From NCBI RefSeq assembly GCF_024347475.1, contig NZ_AP025487.1, forward strand, positions 1,550,001 to 1,614,000: a DNA stretch of 64,000 bases, written 5' to 3'. The translations under genes were made by a program, and so were the position numbers. This DNA comes from Vibrio fortis (GTDB lineage Bacteria > Pseudomonadota > Gammaproteobacteria > Enterobacterales > Vibrionaceae). The notes under the pieces were generated by a model. The model saw only the letters and a program-made list of their open reading frames with translations. It made no database searches and was not told the DNA's origin. Below, in pieces: positions 1 to 9,634 of the stretch (the first letter of the stretch is position 1; each line of letters starts with the position of its first letter).

Positions 1-822
1 ATCATAAATACTGGTTTCGTTAAATCCAGAAGTGAAAGCCGACACTTTTATTAATTTCACTAGCTTACGCCAACGGCGGTCAGATACCTTTATATCTTGC
101 GATTTCAGGTAGTTTTTGAACTCTTTACAGGCCTCAATCGTAGCGGCAGTTAACTCCACTTTTTCAGCTAGCTTCTGTACCTCATCTAGGTCATCAAGCT
201 TTAAGCGAACATTCAGTTCAGGATCAAACTTTTTTAACGTCCCGTTCAGAAGTTGTTCAAATGACTCATCAGACACAGGCGACACATAAGAACGCAGAAT
301 GAATCTATCGTATAAAGCGCTGAGCTCTTCGCCTTCCGGTAACTCGTTACTTGCTGCTACAACAGAGATTAAAGGAACATTGACTCTTCGGTTGCCGTTA
401 TCAAACTGGCGTTCGTTCAGCAAAGTTAGAAGACTGTTTAAGATTGCACTGTTTGCTTTAAAGATTTCATCGATAAACGCCACAGATGCTTCAGGCAGGT
501 ACCCACTAGTAAGCCGGTTATAACGATCGTCTTCCAACGCTTTGATCGAAAGCGGCCCAAACAGCTCTTCTGGAACAGAAAAACGCGTCACTAATCGTTC
601 AAAGTAATTAGCCTCAACAAAGACACTTTTCAGTCGCTTTGCCAATTCACTTTTAGCCGTTCCTGGAGGCCCAACGAGTAAGACATGCTCACCGGAGAGT
701 GCAGCTAGCATCATTAGTCGAACTTGATGCTCTCTTTCCAATAATCCATCACTCATCTGAGCCAATAGGGTTTGGAGCTTGTCTTTTCTATTCATAGTTG
801 TTGCACATACTGTCGTTGTCAC
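1..822 (-). CDS. RavA-like MoxR-family AAA+ ATPase (3' end outside window)
   Basis: MoxR-family AAA+ ATPase resembling E. coli RavA, a hexameric ATPase that works with the von Willebrand factor A protein ViaA. The translation shows a Walker A GPPGTAKS, a Walker B-type VAFIDEIFKA, the sensor stretch VAASNELPEGEE and, near the left edge, VSDRRWRKLVKLI, which matches the SDRRWKK region of RavA. The start is taken as GTG at 822, because AGAAGGA lies about 7 bases upstream; the first in-frame ATG (795) has no ribosome binding site. The stop lies beyond base 1, and a ViaA-like partner would be expected there but is not visible. It follows the helicase-nuclease gene by 47 bases in the same direction and is probably cotranscribed with it. 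In this setting it may be part of a defence module rather than the housekeeping RavA; that part is inference. Confidence 0.8.
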   Translation of the reverse strand, partial: MTTTVCATTMNRKDKLQTLLAQMSDGLLEREHQVRLMMLAALSGEHVLLVGPPGTAKSELAKRLKSVFVEANYFERLVTRFSVPEELFGPLSIKALEDDRYNRLTSGYLPEASVAFIDEIFKANSAILNSLLTLLNERQFDNGNRRVNVPLISVVAASNELPEGEELSALYDRFILRSYVSPVSDESFEQLLNGTLKKFDPELNVRLKLDDLDEVQKLAEKVELTAATIEACKEFKNYLKSQDIKVSDRRWRKLVKLIKVSAFTSGFNETSIYD

Positions 823-869
823 AATAAATTCCTTCTCTTTATGTCGTTAGCGTAAATTTGGGAACGGAT

Positions 870-3800
870 TTATTCCGAGCACCACACGCGTAAGTCAGCT
901 AATGTTGTTTTCTTTATAAAAAGTTCTGTTGTTCCAAGCAGTTTGAGCATCTCTTCTGTAATTTGTTCTTTACTCACTCCCGGTTGTACCACTGCGACTT
1001 GAAACTCGATAGGTGTAGTGCGTGAGCGATTCTTGATGCTTTCCAACTGAGCCATAGTCCCTTTTAGAAAACGGCTTTGACCTCGCCCTTTCCAAGCTCC
1101 TTCACGCTTCTGAATATGTTTATATAAATATGGAAGACCAACATGTTTCCAACGTACAGAACGTTGAGCCTGCCCGCAGACTTCATAAAGATCACTTAGT
1201 CGTCTTCCAGGCTCACTACCATGAGAGTATTTACAGTGGTACAGGCTTAGAATTATCTTGTCTGGCAGAGATTTAATTGCCACTAAATCAGCAGCTTCTC
1301 CATGGTCATCATCATTGATTACGATGTCGTACTCTGAGTCGATAAGCTGCCAAGTTCGATGCTGTACTGTATTAGTATTTAAGTTCGCACCCATTGACTC
1401 TTTCGTTATGTCTACAGCCCATTCGATAGGATTCAAAGCGTCAGGAGAATAACAACCGATATTGTCCCTCACCTCAACCCAGTAACAGTTATAAGAAAAT
1501 GAACCATCAGCGTAGTAGACGAATATTGGGTCGTGATACATCTCTTCGATGAGCGTTCTAGGTTCAGAGTTTCCTACTTGAATGGAGATAGGCTCACCGT
1601 CTAACAATTGATAGTCATAACCTTTAGACAGCTCTTGAGCTATCAGAAGTTTGTATTTTGATGTGGCTTGAGAGGACTCAAAAACCAGAATAGGTTCTTT
1701 GGTTTGTTCATCCCATGTCACTTTTAAGTCGACTTCATACAAGTAGAATGAAGATGAACCAAAATAGATTTTGACGCCTTCTTCATTACGAATTTGAAGT
1801 TGTTCCCCCCACTGAATCGATATCGGCATATAAGGATGAGGCTTGTCTATTTTCTGCGGTCTTAAGAAGTCACGTGTAATGTTTGTATCATCATTACCAC
1901 CTTCTACTACTTTATCCCATGCTGCTTTTGCCCAGAGTAACCAATCGGCGATTGAACCTGCTTTGGGAGACCAAACTTTACCTTTACGCTCAGAACACCC
2001 CCACAATACTTTGTTGCCATCCTCGTAACCCATGGCCGCAATATTACTTAGAGTTGACGCAGATTTTTCAACTGCGCTTAACCCCTCAGTAACGTTTGGT
2101 CCAAAGAATTGCGTAAAGCTGATCGCTCCGTTTTGAGCAGAACCAAGATTATTCACCAGTGGATATTCAATGTTATTGAGAACATTAAAGATCTGTTTTC
2201 CTGACATAACATAAGTCGACTCACCACATAATTTTTCAGCCAGTACTTCTACTTTAAACCCCTTATAGTCATTTGAATAAATGAGTAAAGCGTTACGTTC
2301 ATTATCCCAATGAGCTATCAGTATTTTGTAGTTGATGTCTTTCACGTCTTTAAAATGCCCCCACTTCACCGACGTGCTAGCTACAGCTAACAACACCAAT
2401 ATATTTTCTTCGGTTGAAACTGAGTGCCACATTTCATCATGGCTGAATTTAATATCCGTGAACTTTTCAGGATTCCAACTATCACAATCTGTCTTGAATA
2501 ACATCGCAGAGCAAGATGGTCGCAAGTTCCAAAGCGAAAGCTGTTCATGCAAGTCCCCTTGCCCTCTAAGAGAGTCAACAACCTCCTGTAATCGTACCTC
2601 TCGGTCTATTTGATTCTCTGACAAGCGTCTTAACACTTCATCCCAATCAGCACCAAGTGCGTACAATTTCTGCAACGCACCTTCAACGCCAGGATCTGCT
2701 ATATTCACAACCACGCTTGCAGAACCGAGCGTTTCTTTGTGGGATACACGAGTAAATCGCCCAATAAACTGTAACGTTATAGCCAAACTTTTGTGATGGT
2801 CGTGAATAGCGGCAATCTTTAAGTTAGGTAAATCGTAGCCTTCACCTAACATATCAACGCAAACCACAACTTTTGCCTCTCTTGAGCGCAAGCAGGCTAG
2901 CCGCTGATTTTGTACCGTTTTAGAAAGGTCAGAATGAACCAATACTGGTTTAAGTTCTGGTGCCAATTTCTGATATAGAGCAAAAACTTCTTTCGCTCTT
3001 TCTTTAGTCTTCACCCTAGCCATCATTAAATGGTCGAGCCCTGAATCCATATCATGCTGAAGCAACTTGATTGCTTTATCTGCGATAGCGAGATCCATGG
3101 AATCTTGGAAGTATTCTTCTACTGGTTCGAGCTGTACGTTAGTAAAATAGCCTGCTTTTTGAGCTTCACCCATTGTGTAGTTGTAGATGATTTTGGCACC
3201 CAAGCTTTGAGTATCATTACGAAAAGGCGTAGCGGTAAACTGAATAACTCTTTTTCCAACAAATTGCTCTTTTATTCCATTCCACGTATTAGCTGAAATA
3301 TGATGAGCTTCGTCAACAAACAGATGGCTACAAGCGTTGCAGATTGTTTCGAGTACTCCTGAATTGTTCAGTATCTGAGGTGTTGCAACTAGCACACTAG
3401 CACTGTCGAGCAGCTTCTGCGCCTCTTCTACAGTCTTAATGCCCTTTTTGATCTTCACGACAGCAGGATGGAGTATTTCCTCGGGTACAACATCAAGCTC
3501 AGCTAAGCAACCAAGAGTTTTAAACTTGTCGCCGATTTGATCTCGTAACGAATTTGAAGGAACTAACACTAAGACTTTATCGCAACGGTGGTAGATCGTC
3601 GCCGCCAACATAGTCTCTGTTTTACCTGTTCCAGTAGGTAGAACGACTGTACTAGGCTCTATATTCGTTGACTTTGAAAACTCAGCAGAGATTGCGTGAA
3701 GAGCTCCGATTTGAGGCGTACGTAATCCCAAAGTACCCGACTCATTGTCTTCCGCCTTGAACATGAACTGATTTTGCCAAGATTGGGAAATTTGCGAAGG

Positions 3801-4136
3801 TTTCAAATCGTTCAATTTCGTCAACGGGTGCTTTAGCCACCCAAGATCAGATTCAACACCCAGCGCTTTAAAACTCGAAGGTTTTAATGTGTATAAAACT
3901 GGGTAATTTTCAAGGTGCGAAGTACAAACGCGCTTACTTTTTACAATATAGAACTGGACGAAATCACCTCCAATAGGCGACTTACAGACAACAATACCTG
4001 CATTATCTGTAGCAGCTATCGATACAGCGAGCTCAAACGAGCGACGTCCGAACCTCTCGACTCTATTTCCAGATACTTGGATATCCGGAAAAGAAAATGA
4101 TGGAATTGTTAAAGTAGTAGAATTAGCGTCTGTCAT
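870..4136 (-). CDS. Superfamily 2 helicase fused to a PD-(D/E)xK-like nuclease domain
   Basis: Large DNA/RNA-dependent ATPase of about 1,088 residues. Helicase motifs are clear: Walker A LPTGTGKTE (about residues 166-173), DEAHH, the TATPFR motif III, and motif VI as QFIGRFTRV. Near the C-terminus (about 947-990) a stretch with EAADLVAI, then a strand ending in YHCKYS, then DLYEVCGQAQ looks like the E...D...xK core of a PD-(D/E)xK nuclease. A restriction- or defence-type helicase-nuclease is therefore likely, although the exact family was not recognised. The start is taken as ATG 4136, with GAGGTG about 9 bases upstream; an in-frame ATG at 4196 has no ribosome binding site. It is separated from the ATPase/PLD pair upstream by about 200 bases that contain a long inverted repeat, so it probably has its own promoter. 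The RavA-like gene follows directly. Confidence 0.75.
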   Translation of the reverse strand: MTDANSTTLTIPSFSFPDIQVSGNRVERFGRRSFELAVSIAATDNAGIVVCKSPIGGDFVQFYIVKSKRVCTSHLENYPVLYTLKPSSFKALGVESDLGWLKHPLTKLNDLKPSQISQSWQNQFMFKAEDNESGTLGLRTPQIGALHAISAEFSKSTNIEPSTVVLPTGTGKTETMLAATIYHRCDKVLVLVPSNSLRDQIGDKFKTLGCLAELDVVPEEILHPAVVKIKKGIKTVEEAQKLLDSASVLVATPQILNNSGVLETICNACSHLFVDEAHHISANTWNGIKEQFVGKRVIQFTATPFRNDTQSLGAKIIYNYTMGEAQKAGYFTNVQLEPVEEYFQDSMDLAIADKAIKLLQHDMDSGLDHLMMARVKTKERAKEVFALYQKLAPELKPVLVHSDLSKTVQNQRLACLRSREAKVVVCVDMLGEGYDLPNLKIAAIHDHHKSLAITLQFIGRFTRVSHKETLGSASVVVNIADPGVEGALQKLYALGADWDEVLRRLSENQIDREVRLQEVVDSLRGQGDLHEQLSLWNLRPSCSAMLFKTDCDSWNPEKFTDIKFSHDEMWHSVSTEENILVLLAVASTSVKWGHFKDVKDINYKILIAHWDNERNALLIYSNDYKGFKVEVLAEKLCGESTYVMSGKQIFNVLNNIEYPLVNNLGSAQNGAISFTQFFGPNVTEGLSAVEKSASTLSNIAAMGYEDGNKVLWGCSERKGKVWSPKAGSIADWLLWAKAAWDKVVEGGNDDTNITRDFLRPQKIDKPHPYMPISIQWGEQLQIRNEEGVKIYFGSSSFYLYEVDLKVTWDEQTKEPILVFESSQATSKYKLLIAQELSKGYDYQLLDGEPISIQVGNSEPRTLIEEMYHDPIFVYYADGSFSYNCYWVEVRDNIGCYSPDALNPIEWAVDITKESMGANLNTNTVQHRTWQLIDSEYDIVINDDDHGEAADLVAIKSLPDKIILSLYHCKYSHGSEPGRRLSDLYEVCGQAQRSVRWKHVGLPYLYKHIQKREGAWKGRGQSRFLKGTMAQLESIKNRSRTTPIEFQVAVVQPGVSKEQITEEMLKLLGTTELFIKKTTLADLRVWCSE

Positions 4137-4244
4137 ATTCGATGGCACCTCGATTCGTAAATGTTGATACAACAATGCAATCAACAAGCATGCCAAACGC
4201 TAACATTATGATTTAATTGAATCTTTGCAAACTATCACAGTTTT

Positions 4245-4268
4245 ATATGGTAATAATATTTACCATAT
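4245..4268. promoter_or_regulatory. 24-base inverted repeat upstream of helicase-nuclease gene (candidate operator)
   Basis: Perfect 9-base arms ATATGGTAA and TTACCATAT are separated by 6 bases. The element is AT-rich and has no T-run on either side, so it does not look like a terminator. It lies about 110 bases in front of the helicase-nuclease start at 4136 and 70 bases past the stop of the gene upstream. A dimeric repressor site is the simplest reading; the regulator is unknown. Confidence 0.4.
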
Positions 4269-4336
4269 GTAAACAAATTAACAGCCAAATAATCCTGCCA
4301 CATGTATCGCATCAAGTTGCAAACTCCAATTGCTAA

Positions 4337-5227
4337 TCAAGGATGAGAAGACCACACACCTCTAACAAGTTCAAAATCTTCATATTGAAGAGAGGCGTTA
4401 TAAGAGCTAGCTTTTGCTTGTAGCAAATCAATTGGCATCGGTGTAATCTCAGTCAACTCTTGAGTCTGATCTACATCGCCCGGCTCTGAGAACCCTCTGT
4501 CGTAAATCAGCCCCCCTTTCGCTGTAAATAAACCTCGAGAGTGCAAGAACCCCGAGCCTTTATCATCAGCGCAATACCAGTACAGCTTAATGTTTTCAGG
4601 CATAGCTTCCTTAAACTCAATGAGAGCTTGTTCTGTACGTCCCCAATCAGGTTTTCCGTCTTCTTCCGAAAAGACGTGTAACTCTACTTCACCTTTCTTA
4701 CATAGCTTCATCAATTCCAAAAGTGTCTTGCGGCTACCAGCTTTAGTTGCGCAAATATATGGATCGTAGATTGTTACCCTTTCTGCGCCAAAGAGAAGAC
4801 CAGAAGCTGCACTTGCTAAAGACTCAGCCTCACGTGTGTAAAGAGATATATACGCAAAATCTGCATCCTCCAAATCTATAAGTGATGAAACAAATACAGG
4901 GCGATCGTCGAAGGAGTCTTCAATCAACCGATGGAATAACTTAGCATCGTGGCTATTTCTAGCAGCCTCAACCCAACCTTCTCCGTCAAACGCCCTTCCA
5001 AATGAAACTAACTTGCTTGATTGCAAAGCTCTGAGCTTTTCAGTCGCTCTGTCTAGTTTGGTTCCATCAAGTTCAGCATTTAGCTGTTGAGAGACTTCTT
5101 TGAACCAGGCTTTGGGAAAACGTGATAATACAGCTCCTTTTTCGTAGCCCAGTCTTGCTTCCAGTATCACAAGATCCATCAAAGAATTAATTTGACTTGG
5201 CGCGACCGCAAATTCCAAATGCAACAT
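4337..5227 (-). CDS. Degenerate PLD-like protein (MIT C-terminal domain type), partner of the AAA ATPase
   Basis: Protein of 296 residues with an unrecognised N-terminal half. The C-terminal half resembles the MIT_C phospholipase-D-like fold: a strand with TIYDPYI (about 153-158), a helix, a strand VELHVFSE, and then H229-S-R231 followed 12 residues later by YDRGF (R244). MIT_C domains keep this HxR...RG signature but lack the full HKD catalytic set of true phospholipase D enzymes, so a binding rather than a catalytic role is possible. Its start codon overlaps the stop of the AAA ATPase gene by one base (TGATG), which argues for translational coupling and a protein pair. The domain assignment is by eye and not certain; 'hypothetical partner of an AAA ATPase' is the safe fallback. 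Confidence 0.6.
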   Translation of the reverse strand: MLHLEFAVAPSQINSLMDLVILEARLGYEKGAVLSRFPKAWFKEVSQQLNAELDGTKLDRATEKLRALQSSKLVSFGRAFDGEGWVEAARNSHDAKLFHRLIEDSFDDRPVFVSSLIDLEDADFAYISLYTREAESLASAASGLLFGAERVTIYDPYICATKAGSRKTLLELMKLCKKGEVELHVFSEEDGKPDWGRTEQALIEFKEAMPENIKLYWYCADDKGSGFLHSRGLFTAKGGLIYDRGFSEPGDVDQTQELTEITPMPIDLLQAKASSYNASLQYEDFELVRGVWSSHP

Positions 5228-6693
5228 CAGAATAGCTCCTCTCTTCTTTCTTCAAAGAAGCCATTTGGCCACGGTGCATCAAACTCACCCTCGTCAGTTG
5301 TTTTGATTGGAATTAAACGAGTTTTACCTTCAGACTGCTCACAGAAAACTATCTGTACATCACTTTTCTTACAACCAAATGGTTCGTATTCGATCTCTTC
5401 ATCTGCGGTTTGACGGCGGCGCTTTAACAACCTCAATAGCAAATGTTCGCTGTGAGTCTCAACCAAGAACATACGGTCAGTATTTTTCTTAGTTGCCTCT
5501 AGCATCATATCCCCCAAAGCTAACTGCCATTTCGGGTGAATATGCAGTTCAGGTTGCTCGCACGATACGATAAGATCTTGTTCAATTGAGGTCGCAACTA
5601 CAAATGGGAATACTTGCGATACGCCAACACCAACGCTTGACGGCAATAAAGGGATGTCAGTCTGAGAGTCTTTAAGGATGATTGACTTTTCACTCAAACT
5701 AGCTTCACCGTAAGCTGGAGACTCAAAGCAGTAATTAGTGCCAAAGAACTGGCTACTAATGAACTTTTCATTAGTTTTGGTTTTAACCCTTTCACTCGAA
5801 AAGGCGAAAGTCTCCCAGCCAGCTGTGCCGTCATACCAACGCTGAGGATTCGTATTCTTGTTCAAGACGGTTGCTCGCGCTGGCACAATACGTAGCGGCC
5901 CAATGTGAAGCAAGTCTTCAAGTTTTTTCACTAATAGTTTTAGTGGTGCAAACGCTGCTTGAGAGAGTGAAGCTTCAGCAAACAACTGGGCAGCTAACGG
6001 ATGACTTTCGAAAACATCAGACCACTCGAACGGAGGTTCTGATAGGTCAAGCCTCTTATAGATGTCAGGCAACGCATTTTGACCGTTTATTGAAACATCT
6101 TCCCACTGGCCAGAATCAAAGAGATTCTCGACTTTAAATGATTCATCTACTTCCCAATGCGGCAATGGTTGATAGTGAGTAATTTGGCAATCTGGTCGAC
6201 CGGCTTGAGCGGTTATTTTGAAATACTCAATACCATGGCTTTTACATACATATCGGCTGATGTACGCACGTTTTTTGGTATGATCCCATTTAATGTCTAA
6301 CTCAAAGGATATAACGTCTGCGTCTGAATCGGGTGTGAAACCCAAGTTAGACTCTAATAGCCAGCGCTCAGAATCAGATAAATAATCATCCCAAATGTCC
6401 GCTGCACCATCTCTAAAATCTAGAGTTGCGCCAAGGGTGATAACGCCATTTAAATCCTTGCCATGAACAGTGTTTTGAAAACCGCCAAAGTAAAGTGACT
6501 CCCCTGAGATTGAGCTGTACTGCGCATCAAAATTACGTTTGGCGACTACTTCATACAGATACAGCAGTGCATGTAATACTGTGCTTTTACCTGTACTGTT
6601 CGCGCCAAAGAACAAGGTGATGGGCGCGAGTGGAATGGTCGCTTTGTTTTTGATGCCTTTAAATCCACCAATGGTAAGTGATGTTATTTTCAT
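5227..6693 (-). CDS. AAA family ATPase with DUF3696-type C-terminus
   Basis: ABC/SMC-like ATPase of 488 residues. Walker A GANSTGKS is at residues 30-37 after the typical start MKITSLTIGGFKGI. The Walker B/signature region reads CEQPELHIHPKWQLALGD, followed by FLVETHSEHLLLRLLKRRR. The C-terminus has the WPNGFFEER ending known from DUF3696 proteins, and no TOPRIM domain is seen, so it is not an OLD nuclease. Such ATPases usually work with a partner encoded next door; here the PLD-like gene overlaps its stop. It lies just past the strong terminator that follows hsdS, so expression may depend on read-through from the restriction operon or on a promoter in the short gap. A defence role is inferred from context only. 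Confidence 0.8.
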   Translation of the reverse strand: MKITSLTIGGFKGIKNKATIPLAPITLFFGANSTGKSTVLHALLYLYEVVAKRNFDAQYSSISGESLYFGGFQNTVHGKDLNGVITLGATLDFRDGAADIWDDYLSDSERWLLESNLGFTPDSDADVISFELDIKWDHTKKRAYISRYVCKSHGIEYFKITAQAGRPDCQITHYQPLPHWEVDESFKVENLFDSGQWEDVSINGQNALPDIYKRLDLSEPPFEWSDVFESHPLAAQLFAEASLSQAAFAPLKLLVKKLEDLLHIGPLRIVPARATVLNKNTNPQRWYDGTAGWETFAFSSERVKTKTNEKFISSQFFGTNYCFESPAYGEASLSEKSIILKDSQTDIPLLPSSVGVGVSQVFPFVVATSIEQDLIVSCEQPELHIHPKWQLALGDMMLEATKKNTDRMFLVETHSEHLLLRLLKRRRQTADEEIEYEPFGCKKSDVQIVFCEQSEGKTRLIPIKTTDEGEFDAPWPNGFFEERREELF

Positions 6694-6713
6694 TTTTTAC
6701 CTAACCTCTGATC

Positions 6714-6740
6714 AAAAAAGAGGCATCCGAAGATACCTCT
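6714..6740 (-). terminator. Intrinsic terminator after hsdS
   Basis: On the minus strand a 9-base-pair stem (AGAGGTATC / GATGCCTCT, one G-U pair) closes a TTCG tetraloop and is followed by six Ts. It starts 6 bases past the hsdS stop and lies only about 20 bases before the start of the AAA ATPase gene. It therefore separates the restriction genes from the ATPase/PLD pair. Confidence 0.85.
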
Positions 6741-6745
6741 GAAAT

Positions 6746-7930
6746 TTATAGTTGGCCTGAGAAGGCTTTTTGGGAAAGAGAATTGAACAAGTGACTTTTC
6801 TCACCAACATACTCATCGCGGAAGCTTTTTTGACATAATTCCACAATAGAGTAAAACTCTTCTACCTTTGACAAGTCCGGAACAATTACATCTAAGTTTC
6901 TTAAGTCCTCCAGACTAATACCACTTTGTGCAACTCCTCTGACGTTATCTATTAATTTCCTTTGAATCGGTGATGACAGAAGCAGGCATTTGAAAAATAG
7001 ACGTAAATATCTATCGATTAGTGGTATCACCGCAACTTCCCTAGATACATTCCAGCCTTTAGCGCTTTTCGGTACTTTTGCTACCCGGCCTACCGTCCCT
7101 CTGATACTTATTACTAACTCATTACCGCTAAGTATTGTTCTAGTATACTTTTCTGAAATATTTGGAGCACAACGTACGATTTTGTTGGGGATAAATTCAT
7201 TTGTTGTAAAATCCGAAATTCTTACCACTGGAACACCGCCATCACACTCAGCTCCACGCTGAACAATGCCGTAAGAAATAGAGCGAGATTTATCAACCAA
7301 ATCAATTAGCTTCTCAACCTCCCACCCCTTTGGATTCGTAACCGGATCACCAAACATATCCAAAAACACGCTGCGTAAGAACTCGTCGGCAAGGTCAATG
7401 GCTTGCTTGCGTTTCTGGCGAATAGCATCAGCTTTATCCAAAATGGCAGCGATGCGTTTTTGTTCTTCTAGTGGTGGCAGTGGGACCTCTATTTCCTCTA
7501 TTCGAAAAAGCGCTAGCTTTGGTTGACTCGTCGCTTTTTTCTTTGATTGAATTTGGTCTTGCCCTTGCGTCGACAAAAACCGGATAAGGAAATCTTGATC
7601 AAGTAATTGATCATCTTTAATTACCAATTTAGCAGCATTTTCTGTTAAATTTGCTCCATCAAGTGATGGCGGTATTTTCCCAACAATTCCTATACTTCCT
7701 GCGATTGAAATATATACATCGTTTTTACTAATCGTATACCTCTGGATTTTATTATGAGTTTCCTCACTAATATATTCCAACCCTTCGATATTCACAGAGC
7801 CATTTATAAAATCAGTAACTCGTATATAAGGATGCTTAGTTTCTGACTGGTGATAAGACTCTCCTTTCGGTAACCGCTTTCCGCCCTTTACATCAACTAG
7901 ATTCCCCAGTGTGACAATCGGCCAACTCAT
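6746..7930 (-). CDS. hsdS: Type I restriction-modification specificity subunit HsdS
   Basis: DNA-recognition subunit of the type I methyltransferase and restriction complex, 394 residues. It has the usual two halves: TRD1 starts [20 protein letters not shown] and is followed by the conserved coiled-coil region [20 protein letters not shown] second TRD (about 200-345) starts after [14 protein letters not shown] and is followed by a short C-terminal helix ending in [11 protein letters not shown]. The start overlaps the hsdM stop (ATGA), as is normal for translationally coupled hsdM-hsdS. The target sequence cannot be read from the protein. Confidence 0.95.
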   Translation of the reverse strand: MSWPIVTLGNLVDVKGGKRLPKGESYHQSETKHPYIRVTDFINGSVNIEGLEYISEETHNKIQRYTISKNDVYISIAGSIGIVGKIPPSLDGANLTENAAKLVIKDDQLLDQDFLIRFLSTQGQDQIQSKKKATSQPKLALFRIEEIEVPLPPLEEQKRIAAILDKADAIRQKRKQAIDLADEFLRSVFLDMFGDPVTNPKGWEVEKLIDLVDKSRSISYGIVQRGAECDGGVPVVRISDFTTNEFIPNKIVRCAPNISEKYTRTILSGNELVISIRGTVGRVAKVPKSAKGWNVSREVAVIPLIDRYLRLFFKCLLLSSPIQRKLIDNVRGVAQSGISLEDLRNLDVIVPDLSKVEEFYSIVELCQKSFRDEYVGEKSHLFNSLSQKAFSGQL

Positions 7931-9504
7931 AGCATCGACTCCAGCTCACTTAGGTCTGCCAAAATTTCATTTTCTAGTGCTTTAAGTTTACCTAGAATCA
8001 CTTTGGGTTCTTCGTAGCTTTCTTGCTCGTACACCACTTCTTTGTAGCGGTTGATGGATAGATCATATTTGTTCGACTTAATGTCATCTTTCGCTACCAA
8101 GAACGCTTTTTGGGTTTTGTCTGCCCATTGTTCGGTTGACTGCCCTTCGGCTACCGCCGCTTGATACGCTTTGTATTGCTTCACCAAGTCTGGCAGGTCG
8201 TTGTCTTTGATTGGGGTGCGCTTATCATCGAGCGATTTACCATCAGCTTGAACGTCGTAGAACCAGACGTTTTCGGTGCTGCCACCTTTGGTGAAAATCA
8301 GAATCGCCGTAGAAACGCCAGCATATGGCTTAAACACGCCGCTTGGTAGTGAGATAACCGCTTCTAACTGGTTGTCTTCTACTAGGTGTTTACGCAGGGT
8401 TTGGTGCGCTTTAGAGCTACCAAATAACACACCATCAGGAACGATGGTTGCAGTACGGCCGCCGACTTTCAGCATACGTTGGATCAGTGCGACAAACAGC
8501 AATTCGGTCTTTTTGGTTTTAACCACTTTTAGAATCGCAGGATCGACGTCTTCCTCATCTAAGCTGCCCTTAAACGGCGGATTCGCTAAAATGATATCAA
8601 AACCGTTTTTCGCCTCATCAGGATAACGCTCTATGAAGCTTTGGCTTAGGGTGTCTTGGTAATGAATGTCCGGCTGTTTAACACCGTGCATCACCAAGTT
8701 CATTGCTGCAACGCGCAGCATGGTAGAGTCAAAGTCAAAGCCGTGGAACATGTCGTAATCAATATGAGCACGGTTTTCTAGCAAATCACCTGCGTATAAG
8801 TGATTAAACACAGGGTTGCCATGCACATCTAAAACAGGCTTTCCTTCAGTGTCAAAGGCTTGCTCTTTCTCTACACCTTCAGGTGACGAATACTTTTCTA
8901 GTAGGTATTCGTAGGTAGAAGATAAGAAGCCACCCGTACCACATGCTGGGTCACACACTCGGTGCGTTTCTTCTACATCGAGCATTTCAATCATGGCGCG
9001 AATAATATGACGTGGTGTGCGAAACTGACCATTGATGCCTGCGGTAGTCAATTTCGACAGCAAGTACTCATATAAGTCACCTTTTACATCTTTGTTTTCC
9101 AGTGGCAATTCACTCACCAATTCAACCGCTTTAACCAATAGCGATTGTTTTTGGATCATTAGCTGTGCATCTTTCATAAACTCAGCAAACAGGGTGTCAT
9201 CAGATGTAAGCTCTTTGAAATACGGAAAGAGTTCATCTTTTACTAATGGGTATAGCTTTTCTGCGCCAAGATGACGGCAGTTTTCCCAACGGATATGCTG
9301 TTTACCGTCTTGAAAACGGCGATTAAATGGCTTGCCTGTTCGGGCGCTTCGCTTTTCGTCGTTACGCTCGTTCATGTCTAGCATGCGGGCGTACATTAAA
9401 TAGGTAATTTGCTCGACTACGGTTAACGGGTTAGTGATCCCACCCGTCCAAAATTCTTCCCATAGCTTGTCAATTTGGCTCTTTAATGCGCCTGATGTAA
9501 TCAT
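7927..9504 (-). CDS. hsdM: Type I restriction-modification DNA methyltransferase subunit HsdM
   Basis: N6-adenine DNA methyltransferase subunit, 525 residues, a normal length. The N-terminal helical HsdM_N domain (about 1-150) is followed by the SAM-binding motif [10 protein letters not shown] (185-193), the catalytic NPPF (308-311) and the late-motif region [12 protein letters not shown]. Together with two HsdS-linked copies it methylates the target site. It is separated from the upstream free-standing HsdR C-terminal gene by 130 bases, where no convincing promoter was found, so it is probably carried on the message that starts before hsdR. Only a weak GAGA-type ribosome binding site precedes ATG 9504. 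Confidence 0.96.
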   Translation of the reverse strand: MITSGALKSQIDKLWEEFWTGGITNPLTVVEQITYLMYARMLDMNERNDEKRSARTGKPFNRRFQDGKQHIRWENCRHLGAEKLYPLVKDELFPYFKELTSDDTLFAEFMKDAQLMIQKQSLLVKAVELVSELPLENKDVKGDLYEYLLSKLTTAGINGQFRTPRHIIRAMIEMLDVEETHRVCDPACGTGGFLSSTYEYLLEKYSSPEGVEKEQAFDTEGKPVLDVHGNPVFNHLYAGDLLENRAHIDYDMFHGFDFDSTMLRVAAMNLVMHGVKQPDIHYQDTLSQSFIERYPDEAKNGFDIILANPPFKGSLDEEDVDPAILKVVKTKKTELLFVALIQRMLKVGGRTATIVPDGVLFGSSKAHQTLRKHLVEDNQLEAVISLPSGVFKPYAGVSTAILIFTKGGSTENVWFYDVQADGKSLDDKRTPIKDNDLPDLVKQYKAYQAAVAEGQSTEQWADKTQKAFLVAKDDIKSNKYDLSINRYKEVVYEQESYEEPKVILGKLKALENEILADLSELESML

Positions 9505-9634
9505 TATCTATTCTCTATATTTTTTTATGGCAATTGTCGCTGCAGCTTTATTGATTAGCCCCATCTAGTAATGAATGAACAGCGTCAATCGTAATTAGTT
9601 GTAGTGTACTTAGCCGGTTGCTACCGCCAAAGGT

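Noticed and set aside
5227..6693. OLD-family nuclease
   Set aside because: No TOPRIM domain after the ATPase; the C-terminus is of the DUF3696 type.
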